64,000 nt of DNA from Chondrosia reniformis (lineage: Eukaryota; Porifera; Demospongiae; Chondrillida; Chondrillidae). The DNA is taken from assembly GCA_947172415.1 (NCBI GenBank), contig OX359189.1, forward strand, positions 7,578,501 through 7,642,500, written 5' to 3'. Each line of letters starts with the position of its first letter. Position 1 is the stretch's first letter. A model generated the notes under the pieces. The model was not told where the DNA came from, searched no databases, and saw only the letters and a list, made by a program, of their open reading frames with translations. Positions 1-10,300 of this stretch are shown piece by piece. The position numbers and the translations under genes were made by a program.

Positions 1-94
1 GTTCATAATGGTAAATGGTAGAGCATCAGTAACACAAGTATATTAGTGTTTTGTGAATGTGTTGGAAGGAATACAACTCTGTACATTTCTACAG

Positions 95-943
95 GTGCTG
101 TCAACTATACTGATGGATGTTTCACTGCAAGATCTTCAAGGCTGCCTCCGGGTCTGTAAGCTTTGGAACTACATCATTACGTCCCAGCAATTTTGGAGGA
201 GCAAATGTGTCAAACAGTATTGGGTGGAGTGTTGCTATGGCAATGATGGCTCTGTACAGCTGCCATGTGTTTTTCCAACATGGTACGATTACTTCTTCAA
301 GTTGTCTGATGTAGATTTGAGATCAAAGATGACACAAGTGAAGGTGGTAACAAAACTCAAATCTTGGTATAAAAATGAAACAAATCCTTCCATTGATGTT
401 TTTCTAGTAGGCGATTCAGGAGTAGGAAAGACAGCTCTCTTTACTCGGCTGCTTGGATTGGTTGACCAGCATTTCTGCTATAAAACAACAAATGCTAAGC
501 TTCATCCGACCTCTGGAGTGGCCTTTTACACTTACGGAGCTCAAGAGCCCTCAAAGAGAACAGATGAAACATTACCAAACATCCGTTGCACAGTTTGGGA
601 TAATAGTGGTTCTTCGTCAGCAAGGGGTATCCTCTCTAGTTACAGAAGGGGACACTGTTTTGCAGTCTTCTACGATATCACATCTTATCGATCCTTCCTG
701 AATGTGCCCAACTGGTTGAACCACATTAGAAACACGTGTTCTTCTACAGTTCCCATTCTGATTGTGGGCACAAAGATGGACCTGTTTGAGCAGAGACAGG
801 TCACTTGGATGGAAGGCGCCTCCTTTGCAGAGTCCCAAGGGTTGTCCTTCATAGAATGTACTGCAAAGGATATGCTGAATGTTGATGTAATAGCATCTTA
901 CCTTGCTACAAGTGGGTATGACTTTCAAAGGAATATTGTGTAA
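95..943 (+). CDS. F-box plus Rab-like GTPase protein, 3' exon (partial)
   Basis: Last exon of a gene that begins left of the window. The exon starts after the acceptor TTTCTACAG at 86-94; the open frame continues upstream without an ATG, so the true start lies in an earlier exon. The first ~45 visible residues read as the second half of an F-box (ILMDVSLQDLQGCLRVCKLW, then FWRSKC), the SKP1-binding module of SCF ubiquitin ligases. From visible residue ~100 a Ras/Rab-type GTPase follows: P-loop GDSGVGKT (residue 106 onward), G3 written WDNSG instead of WDTAG, G4 written TKMD instead of NKxD, and G5-like ECTAK. No C-terminal prenylation cysteine is visible; the protein ends QRNIV. An F-box fused to a small GTPase is unusual, and the G3 change removes the usual catalytic Gln region, so slow or no GTP hydrolysis is inferred. 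The gene is tail-to-tail with ENDOG, 170 bp apart. Confidence 0.75.
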   Translation: MLSTILMDVSLQDLQGCLRVCKLWNYIITSQQFWRSKCVKQYWVECCYGNDGSVQLPCVFPTWYDYFFKLSDVDLRSKMTQVKVVTKLKSWYKNETNPSIDVFLVGDSGVGKTALFTRLLGLVDQHFCYKTTNAKLHPTSGVAFYTYGAQEPSKRTDETLPNIRCTVWDNSGSSSARGILSSYRRGHCFAVFYDITSYRSFLNVPNWLNHIRNTCSSTVPILIVGTKMDLFEQRQVTWMEGASFAESQGLSFIECTAKDMLNVDVIASYLATSGYDFQRNIV

Positions 944-1113
944 CTTTTTCATCCATATTTGAAATCTTGTGGATTATAATCACTTTACGTAATTAACACT
1001 TTATTATTTAACTATGTATGTATATTGCTTCAATTTAATAAGGATATCTGTTTGATTTAAATTTAAATCCCATATGCAACTAGGCTATATCTTAATTATA
1101 TATGTGTTATGTG

Positions 1114-4100
1114 TTAAATCATGGCCTGTCTGTATAAGTATTCAACATCAGCCTTCTTGACCATTAGCCTGTTCCTTGCTCTAAAGAATAGTAAACCGCT
1201 ACACTTCTCAACTGTTTCTATATCCCTGAGATACAGTACCAAACGCTGCTCAGACTTGATACTCTTGTTGGGCAATATGTAGGACTAATATATAGAAAGT
1301 GAAACAATAATTGTATCAAAGTGAAATACATAATAGGTTTTATAGTTTACTAACATATAAAATGTATATGTACTTGGTAAGACATGGAGGAATAAGGAGT
1401 GCTTGTTGCGATCATTATGAGAATAAAAGCCTTATTGAGCATCAGCAACATGAATTTACTATATAATTCTGGACGTTTCGACCCGGAGATCTTCATCAGC
1501 AATATACGTATCATCATATATTGCTGATGAAGACCTCCAGGTTGAAACATACAGAATTAGTAAATTCATGTTGCTGACGCTCAATAAGACTTTATTATTG
1601 GTAAGATATATATACGTACATTTAGTTGTGTTTATTGATCTAGTTTATTCTATATATATACGTATACTAATTGAGCTTAGCTATTAGCGACAAAGTCCAA
1701 TGATTTAGAGATCATTCAACGAATTAACCATTATACAAAATTCACAACTTGACATTTTCAATAAATCAGGGCATTGCAATGACATGAATAATCTATATAC
1801 TACACCACTTTTCTATATATACACGGTTGACACCAACTCTTAAATGAACAACAAAATGAAAGAAAGGAATTTAAGTCTCTTGCAGTTAAATTCCAAGCCT
1901 ACATATTTGAGTAACTATCAGGTCAATCACATTACCCTACACCAGCCATACAGTCCTAAGACAAGAAGCTCAAAATACTGAAGAAACTGTCAAAATGTGC
2001 ATCAATAGCATCTTATTCTATATCAGAATATACTGTATACATATATATACCTGCATGTAGCTATATTGTGATATATGAAAAATCTAATACACTTTTTTCC
2101 TACATTCTATGCCTACTCTTTAAAAAAGGGCCTATAGGGAACTAAACCTATAGAGAGCTTTGAATGAAGATACAACATTTGCAACATTAAATTATCCAAC
2201 TTCTCTACTGCTCCATAAATTGTATGGTCTTAAAAGGTAAAAGTTATTTCCTCAAATATAAATCATGCTATGCCAGATTATTAAGCAGTCCTTTCACCTC
2301 AAATAGCAACTTCTGACTCTGTGTATCTTCATAAGCTATTACTTTAAAAAAGTGAGTTGGAACTGCCACTAAATTGGTACCAATCACTTGATAGTTAGTG
2401 TACATCTTTCCAGATCGATCAGGTCTACAAATGTGGCCATACAGCATAATATAAATACCTTATAATTATAAGCATATAAATACATATACGTATGCATGAG
2501 ATTGAAATAATAAGGGATTTTTGTTTCATTCATAATGAATATGGGGGAGGTATATTTAGCATCGGCAACACTTATATAATTCAAACAGAAATTCAGATAT
2601 TTGATTCTCAGGTCTTCTTCAGCAACGAATGAGGTGGAGGGATAAAACCAATTTAAATACAAAAAGGTGGCAGGAAAAAGAGCTAAATCCTGTTCAATTG
2701 TAAAGACATTGCTGATGCTCAAATACGTACACACCTTTTCCCATATTCATATATGACTCAGTTATAAGGAAACCATGAATAGAATATACGTATAGACTAA
2801 TGCAGAACTGTTATCAATTATGTAGAGCATGATAAATTAGTTTATGTGAATTCCTCCAAGTTTGATCATAAATAAATGCAGAGGTGTATATGAGTGATCT
2901 ATTGGGTGAAGTAAAATCACTAGAAATTAAGCTAAATTTAAACGTAACAAGCCGATGAGGCTTACTGGGGCATGTAGAGTGGTCCTGTAAATACATAGAC
3001 ATTGCTATAATTTCTGGTCAGTCTGCGAGCATGTTGCTCAAGATTGCTCCAACAACCTTCATTGAAGATGCTGATCTAATTGAAACAAATCACAAATATT
3101 TAAAAATAAGAGGACCATATACGTAAGTGTATACATAATCATACAGATACCAGGCCTGTAGGCTGGGGGGTGGGGTTTCAACTGAAAAGGCAAGTTTTCA
3201 AAATTATAGTCCAAGCAGGTCGCAGCAATGAAGTGGCAAAACAACAATTGCTATTACTATTTACTCCATCCAAGTTGGCAGTAGGTATTATTCATATTCT
3301 AACTATAATAATGTTTGTCATAGGATTGAGTGTACCCACGGCTCAAAAATGTGCTCAGAGCTGAAACAGCTCACTATTATGAAAAGCACCCCCATTTTTG
3401 AGCACCAGGTTACGGGCATGGATACATTGACAGAAGATAATTCTAAATATAAACCTAAAATATATGGTGATGCACAATACACTGTCACATTGACAATATA
3501 ATGATACAATATATATAAAACTATGGTAGGAAGGCATTAAACTGGCCTGGGGGGATATGTTGGTTAAAAGGAAGGTGTCATCCATGCTGTCTTGATCTTG
3601 AGTGTGATTTGCAGCAGCTGCTAAATGCCCTCTGTCATATCCACTATTTAAGAAATCTTTATTTAGCACCTTAAACTCTTTCGGGACCTGATTATCAGGC
3701 GTGAACTGTGAAGATGTTCTCTCTGCATTCTTACTGTAGCATTTCTTTTGTGTTAGCACCTCATGACAACATACAAGAGTACATGCACATCATATGGCAC
3801 CATATGACTAATCAATACACCATATTTTAACATGCTATATCTAATTTTGAGTACAAGGCCTATAGGAAATTAAACCTATAGTGAGAGATTTGGATGAGGA
3901 TACAAGAGATTTCTCCTTCTCCTTCTTCTTCGATGGAGATACGAGAGGTTTCTCCTTCTCCACTGGTGAGACAGCTGTTTCTAGAAATTCCATAATTCAT
4001 CAGTGACCCTGGGAATCTTTGTCTTCTGGATCTTTTGTGAGTCCTTGGCTAATATGGATGACTAAAAATGCGTTAGTAGTTAAGATAGCAGATTATTTTA

Positions 4101-4527
4101 TATGTAAGTGGACATGAATATGTAATCTCATTCACTAGTCTATTGATAAGAGTATTCCAAAGTGCATGTTTTATAAGAATGCAGTTCACCATATAGGGGA
4201 TATATATTAGAGGAGCTAACGCATTCCTCTTGCGTTGGCATTACGTGGAAGAATTACAACTGGGGATAGCTGTAGCTAAGGCATTAAGGGGCTGCAGCTG
4301 GTGTTGCAAAGTCCTTCTGTAGGTGCACAAGTACGTACTTCAAACACCCAGTTGGCATTCCTGGTTCTGTGGTTGTACGATAGTATGTGATCCTTCTTAA
4401 AGTGAAGATTTTCTCTGCTAGGATACCCAAGGGACTTTAAATGTACACAGGATCCGGCAGTCTCTGAAGCCTTCAAACGATTTAAAAACACAGAGCTACA
4501 AAATATAAATAATTCTAAAAACACCAT
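1114..4527 (-). CDS. ENDOG: Endonuclease G-like mitochondrial nuclease (5 exons)
   Basis: DNA/RNA non-specific nuclease of the EndoG/EXOG family, which acts in mitochondria and, in animals, in apoptotic and mitochondrial DNA degradation. Exons on the minus strand: 4527-4339, 3759-3547, 3075-2966, 2424-2298, 1284-1114; phases close to give 269 aa, near the family's ~290. Visible family motifs: ILSYNHRTRNANWVFE, the catalytic SGYDRGHLAAAANH, MDDTFLLTNISPQ, RRLTRNYSNVYVFTGPLY, YQVIGTNLVAVPTHFFKV, and a C-terminal ETVEKCSGLLFF. The chosen ATG (4527) gives a hydrophobic leader MVFLELFIFCSSVFLNRLK suited to a mitochondrial targeting or anchor segment; an in-frame ATG at 4569 is the alternative. Intron 2 appears to be GC-AG (exon ends CAG before GCCAGT). 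The wording AAAAN fits ENDOG rather than EXOG. Divergent from the GIMAP-like gene. Confidence 0.85.
1425..1605. repeat. Foldback element, ENDOG intron 4
   Basis: Imperfect inverted repeat: AATAAAAGCCTTATTGAGCA...TGAATTTACTA on the left is mirrored by TAGTAAATTCATGTTGCTGA...AATAAGACTTTATT on the right, with TGATGAAGAYCTCC near the centre. Related pieces with the core CTGATGAAG or GAGCATCAGCAA occur at 2550-2720, 11670-11750 and 59280-59340, so it is a dispersed MITE-like family. It is noncoding. Confidence 0.7.
3855..4045. repeat. Foldback family 1 copy (AACTAAACCTATAG / TTCATCAGTGACCCTG)
   Basis: Dispersed element recognised by AAACCTATAG(T/A)GAGA at one end and AATTCATCAGTGACCCTGGGAATCTTTGTCTTC at the other, with a CTTCTCC-rich middle. 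It lies in intron 1 of ENDOG. Other copies: 7735-7912, 14887-14990, 38636-38806, two arms at 44326-44849, and pieces at 2117-2165, 15655-15705, 47935-48010 and 62998-63095. Confidence 0.7.
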
Positions 4528-5165
4528 AAAGTTATAATTCGAATTAAACACTGGTGCAATGCATAGCATGTAGCAATGTATATCACAGCAGTTTAACCAA
4601 GAAAATTACAGTTAGCTGTAGAGACGCCATCTCGGGAACCATCCGTTATTCACCTAAGTATATTGTCACATTTGCTCGTTCCAGTGTAGTACCAGCACGC
4701 TACCGAAAGAACGCCTCCAGAGAGGAAAGACAATATATTTGATATCTTGTACGTTGCCATTGTACAAATAGAGAACGTATGATTGCGTAATAGTATAAAT
4801 GGCCGACCGTAAGAATTCAAATGTTTCGAGAAAATTTTCAGACGACATCAATACATTAAATATAAGGTGTATATCCAGGTAGATAAAAAGTTTAAGTGAA
4901 ATTGACAGCCAACGAAACTTCAAGGAAAAAATGGCGGAAACTGTTTTGATCACGTGTTAGATTACTAGCCACAGCTACGTTATATGCCCATATTTAGTAT
5001 AGATTATAGCCCCAGTTGTTAAAAGAGTTGAATTACTCAGCTCTGAAATTCGTGGACCATTATAAGTTAGACTTTGAATAGGAGGGAGACCAAATAGCTA
5101 ATTTTACTGCTAACTTACTGGAAATCGTTAATCAATATTTTACTGCTGCCGAACAGTACGTAGGA
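4528..5165. promoter_or_regulatory. Divergent intergenic region, ENDOG / GIMAP-like gene
   Basis: 638 bp between two genes transcribed away from each other, so it should hold both promoters. No TATA box at a convincing distance and no other regulatory motif is recognised. The alternative ENDOG start (4569) would shorten it slightly. Confidence 0.4.
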
Positions 5166-6683
5166 ATGGCTGAAAAAATTAATAACAAGGAATCTACATC
5201 TGAGAATTATTCCGAGATGATTCCATCTGACACTGATAGAGAGGGAGAAGTGGTGAATGTAACCACTGAGACCAAGGAAAGTGATTCTTTCGAGCTCCTA
5301 GTGCCGGAAGGGGAGTCGGTACCAGAGATGACCTTGCTACTGATTGGCTCAACTGGCATGGGAAAGAGCACACTCGGAAACTACCTCATTGATCCATCAG
5401 AGGAACATACGAATCCTGGACTGCGGCAAACATTTAAAACTGCTGAAAGCAATCAACCAGAAACAAAACATATTCAAGTGGCATCTGTTAAAGCATACAA
5501 AAATATGAAAGTAATGGATACTCCAGGTCTCAATGATGACCACCAGTTTGACATTTATCACATGGCAATGCTAGTTGGTAAACTGCAACAGTTTCAGCGA
5601 ATTACTTCATGTGCTATTGTAATAAAGTTCCAGACAAAGATAGATGCACAATTTTGTTCTACGATTAGGTATTACAGCAAACTTTTACCGCAACTTTTTG
5701 AAAACAATGTTTTCATTGTTATGACTGATTTTCAGGAAGGTGAAACAGCGCATAAGCGCCGACAGAGGATGGGAATAGATGTAAAGAAAAACACCAAAAC
5801 AATAGTTAGAGAGATAAGGAAATTGGCGAACATGATGTATAACCCAACGGTATTCCGTATTGATTGCCTTCCAATTGATGATGAAAGTTCTCAGTATAAT
5901 GCTAACGTGAGAAGCTGCATTTTAGATTATGTTTTCACTCGACAAACCTCAATTGATGTGACTAATTTGAAAGTCTGTAAATCTGACTATGTTAAGCAGA
6001 AAGATGAAGCAGCAATTGCAGTTCTAAACGGTAACCTGGAGGGATACACTGAACGGCTGATTGAAATGGAGAAGGGTGCAGAAGAGCTAGTTCGTGATAT
6101 TGAATCAGATTTTGCACAACTTAACAAAAATGAAGAAAGCCTCACTAGAAAAAAAATAAGATTGCGACAACTAAATACAGAAGATTTAGTAACCATAAAA
6201 CAGTATAATTTCAGCCATGAATGGTCCATAAGTAAGGACATACATCACATTGATTATCTATCAGAGAAGCCTATAAAAGATGTTGAGGAATGGAGTCAGG
6301 GTAATGTAGAATGGGAAGTACACGTAAATACTGATGACAACAGGGTAACAGGTAAATTAACTATTTATCCTTTCCGAAGATCATTTGCCTCACTGGCCAT
6401 TAAAACCTTCAGGAAACTCGAGAATCAAAGGGATATTGTACGTTTAGAGACTGATATATCTGATCTCAAGGCCAACATAGAGAAGCTAAGTGCCCAACTT
6501 AAGGAAAGACAAGAGGAAAGTGGTGTGTATGCTGCTGAGGTTGAGGCATTAAATCAAAAAATAATTAGTTTGAACAAGGAAAAGGAAAAATATTTTACAG
6601 ACTACATGACTTTAGAAGAAGCTATTGAAAGAGCAAATTCTTATGGAATTTCAGATTTAGAGAATTCTTTGCCATCTCATTGA
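5166..6683 (+). CDS. AIG1/GIMAP-like GTPase with coiled-coil tail
   Basis: Single-exon 505-aa protein. An acidic N-terminal ~55 residues are followed by a TRAFAC/septin-like GTPase domain: Walker A GSTGMGKST at about residues 61-69, G3 DTPGLNDDHQFD near 118, and a hydrophobic strand IVIKF followed by NNVFIVMTDFQEGE (G4 region, with TDF where NKxD or TRxE is usual). The family (AIG1/GIMAP/Toc34-like) forms GTP-dependent oligomers on membranes and in vertebrates and plants is tied to immunity. Residues ~275-330 and ~420-490 are rich in E/K heptads and predicted coiled coil, separated by a beta-rich piece (KDVEEWSQGNVEWEVHV). No membrane segment or prenylation box is seen. The start ATG follows an in-frame stop upstream (TAG at 5160-5162). 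Exact subfamily is uncertain; the GTPase assignment is firm. Confidence 0.8.
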   Translation: MAEKINNKESTSENYSEMIPSDTDREGEVVNVTTETKESDSFELLVPEGESVPEMTLLLIGSTGMGKSTLGNYLIDPSEEHTNPGLRQTFKTAESNQPETKHIQVASVKAYKNMKVMDTPGLNDDHQFDIYHMAMLVGKLQQFQRITSCAIVIKFQTKIDAQFCSTIRYYSKLLPQLFENNVFIVMTDFQEGETAHKRRQRMGIDVKKNTKTIVREIRKLANMMYNPTVFRIDCLPIDDESSQYNANVRSCILDYVFTRQTSIDVTNLKVCKSDYVKQKDEAAIAVLNGNLEGYTERLIEMEKGAEELVRDIESDFAQLNKNEESLTRKKIRLRQLNTEDLVTIKQYNFSHEWSISKDIHHIDYLSEKPIKDVEEWSQGNVEWEVHVNTDDNRVTGKLTIYPFRRSFASLAIKTFRKLENQRDIVRLETDISDLKANIEKLSAQLKERQEESGVYAAEVEALNQKIISLNKEKEKYFTDYMTLEEAIERANSYGISDLENSLPSH

Positions 6684-7383
6684 ATTGTGATGAAAAATCA
6701 ACATTTTAGTATTTAGACAGATATCTGTATTAAATAGTGTTTAGTGTTTAACTTTATTCAGACTCTGTTGTACTTTTATAATCACTTGCAATTGTTTTCA
6801 GGTTCTGGTATCTATACGTGTCATGTAGTTTATAGTAATACAAAAATCAGCAATCGTATATACTTTGAGAGGATATATATACATATATGACGTACGTATA
6901 TACGTATATGTATACTCCATGCAATGCATTTTCAATGGAACAAATTTTACCTTTATATATTAAAATCGATCCTTTATACATACATGTATGCTGGTCGAAC
7001 TGTCAAACCATATATTTCAATGCTGTGCAATGGTTGTGTACTAGCAATATAGGACCAATTCCAAAATTTTCCTTTTTTTCTCTTTCAAAATATTGTGATT
7101 ATAATGAAGCTAAAGTGGGATGGTAGTGGTTGCAACAGTGATGCTTAGTTTGCACATTACTATTATGTACATAAGCCTTGAATAAATGTTTATATACGTA
7201 TATTACATTTACATTATAATACAAGTTTTCTAATACATACAATATGTATATGTTTACATTACTGTTGCTGATTGTTATAATTTGATAAAAATACTGTAAA
7301 TTGTACGTGTACACACAAATGCATACAAGTACTTGAGAGAAGTTACGTATATCTGCTAATGAATGACTGATGAATGAAATCTT
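6684..7383. other. AT-rich intergenic spacer
   Basis: Between convergent genes (GIMAP-like and receptor A). AT-rich, with TATACGTATA-type runs at 6880-6910 and 7190-7205. AATAAA-like sequence supports 3' ends but no gene is seen; open frames here are short and without recognisable domains. Confidence 0.6.
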
Positions 7384-10300
7384 CTAAACGGTGTCCTCTA
7401 CATACATATCCCTAGGACTGGCACTGTGATGCTGACGCAAGGACATTACATGCATTGGGTTTTCATTATTGAGAACTGGGGGAGGGGGAGTACTGAAGCT
7501 GCCAATGTTGTTCATCTGCTGAGGATAGTCCTGGCGATCCATAGTATTGAATGTAGAATATGGCTGACTTTTACCATCAGGCTCAACATCTGGCTGGTAG
7601 TCAAATGGAGTGCCCTTTGTGGAGAAAAATGTACTTGAATAACCACACATTATTTACAGTATATCTTAGTATGGGAAACCTAAAGCCTTATATGTACGTA
7701 TGTATGCATTGTCCCTAATTCAACTTATGGCACAGAGAGCCAAGGACTTACAAAAGATCAAGAAAGAGAAAAGATTTGTAGAGTTACTGATGTAAGGGTA
7801 AAATTCCCAGAAACAGCTGTCCAACACAGTGGAGAAAAGGAGAAGTACATAGAAGGAGAAAACTCTTGTATCCTCATCCAAAACTCTTACTAGGCTTACT
7901 TCCCTATAGGCCTTTACTTGTAAGTAAATGTAGAACGAATGTAATTATAAGATTAATGGTGTATTAGAATATACATGTACTCTGGTGGCTAGATTATCTG
8001 TTTGCTTACTTCTATTTGTAGTCTGGAGTCATGTGATCTAACTGTTGGGTATCGTGTGCTTGAGTAGTAGTTCATTCCAGCATCTGTAGTGCCAGCATCC
8101 GCCTCAATCCAGGTGGACTTGCCATTTCCATTGTTTTTGTTTCTATTATATGAATGCAAGGTAGCAGACAGTATGTACACATTGCAATGGAATAAATGTA
8201 TTATATTATCAAAACCTACGTACGTACGTACATATACAAATGTACACTATATAAGAAAGCACGTATATGCTATGATTTTAAAGGTAAAGTATTGTTTGTA
8301 TACTACGTACGTACATACATACATACGTACATCTTTACACATTTGAGGAATCTTTTGAGCACCAATGAGGCAACTCAACAAACTGCATAGTTAGGTGCAT
8401 GCATGTACGTATGTATGTATGTAATTCTATACCTTTGGTACATAAACATATACTTAACTAGATATTATTCATTGAGAAACCCTTCACTTTACCATGGGAG
8501 AGAAATAGGTGTGTAAGCACATACGTAGCCAACTTACGTCTTTGACATATCTGCACATTCAACAGTATTCATATTCAAAGAGGGGAATATAAAAAGGAAG
8601 AAAATAGGTACGTAGGTATAATAAATCCAGTGGATATCTGACATGATAATAGTCACATTACTACCCAGCAGAACTACTATACACACTGTATTGTTGGTTT
8701 CAGCAATCCAAATACATTTACGTATTTCTTTAGTTTGGATGTACGTACATACATAGCATTACATAATAATATTAAGAAATCAACTAGTAGAACAAGGATT
8801 TCTTAAAACTTTTTGTTGGCTCATATGTCGAAAAAATTACCGAAATTCATGTTTAGATGCTCAAAAAGTCAAAAGATGAACTGTCCAAAAGATATCATTA
8901 ACTCACAATAATTCCCTTCTTTCCTGTTTTTCCTGCACTTGTAGTAACATATTATGCTCATTATAATGCACACTAGCAGTATTAATCCTCCACCAGCTCC
9001 ACAGCAGACAATTATGATGAGGAGCTCCTGTTGGGACAAACCAGGGGAAGTCCCTTGTGATGCTGGTTCTAAAACAAAAAGAAATAGCTATATAGCATTT
9101 AATGAAAGGGATTAAATTACATACGTACGTACAGTCAGCTTTGGGTTTTAGAAAACTACTATATGTATAGATTGAAATCTACATAGTGACCCTTTACATA
9201 AATATTTCACATGTAACAATGAATTCACTTACGAATGTCTATGACTGTGTCAAACGTAACAACAGCACCTCCAACATCTTTATACTGACATGTGAAGGTA
9301 CCGTCAAGGTCCTCTGAAGCATCTGATATAGTTAAAACAGTTCCATTCTAAAGTGTTAGAGGAGTAAGGGTCACTAATTAAGGATTCAGCTCATATTTGA
9401 GATTGAGATGGTATATATTTGGTTTTTACTCACCACTTCGACATTTTCTAGATCATCAGTTATAGGTCGACCATTAAACAGCCAAGTAGCATTCTGTGGA
9501 GTTTTCTCTTCTAACTTGGCCCTTGAGTTTGCAGCAAAGCCACAAGTCAGTGAAAATCTGCTTCCTTCCACTGGAGCATTACCTGGTACTTCGATACTGA
9601 GTGAAGGTCCTGTTCTAAATACATTATCGGGGCTCGGAGAACTTTCTCCTAAAGTGTTTACAGTGAAGAATCTAAAGCTGTATCTACTTTCCGGTTCCAA
9701 TCCTGAAATGGAATAGGTTTTGTTACTTGGGGGAATAGAGGGTGATTTTACTGTAGGTCCGTCCTCCCAAGTGTGCCTCTCAAACTTGTATTCAATGATA
9801 TGATGTGTAATCACTCCTTCAAGTTCTGGTATTACTATTACAACAGATGTATCAGTGAGGTCTCGGTATGTTGGTGGTATGTGTGGTTGGGGAGGGAAGT
9901 CTATAGGAATAGAGAAATATATATAATATACATAAAAATAAATAAAAATATTGTTTCTAATTGGACATACGTACATATGGACTCTACACAACATTCTAGT
10001 AAAACATCTTTTGCAAAAACTAGTTTCATTTGGACCAAAATCAATGGCTCTTGATTTTAGGAAAGATTTCACTGATTTGTTTCATATACGTGACAGCAGC
10101 ACAGCACATACTTGTACATGTGTATGTATGTGTAGGTACTCTAATGATGCATCAAATGCAGTCAATTATGCATGATAGAGACAAATGTACATATAATGCA
10201 TAGAGCTTCTTGATATGTAAATATTTTGCAAACATTGATAAACAGACTAACTCAATTTCGGTGTGGTAAAGTTGAACACTTCACTTGATGGACCAAACGT

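Noticed and set aside
2384..2734. 116-codon minus-strand frame in the ENDOG region
   Set aside because: Crosses the real acceptor at 2424 and reads intron; only 2298-2424, in a different frame, matches the nuclease family.
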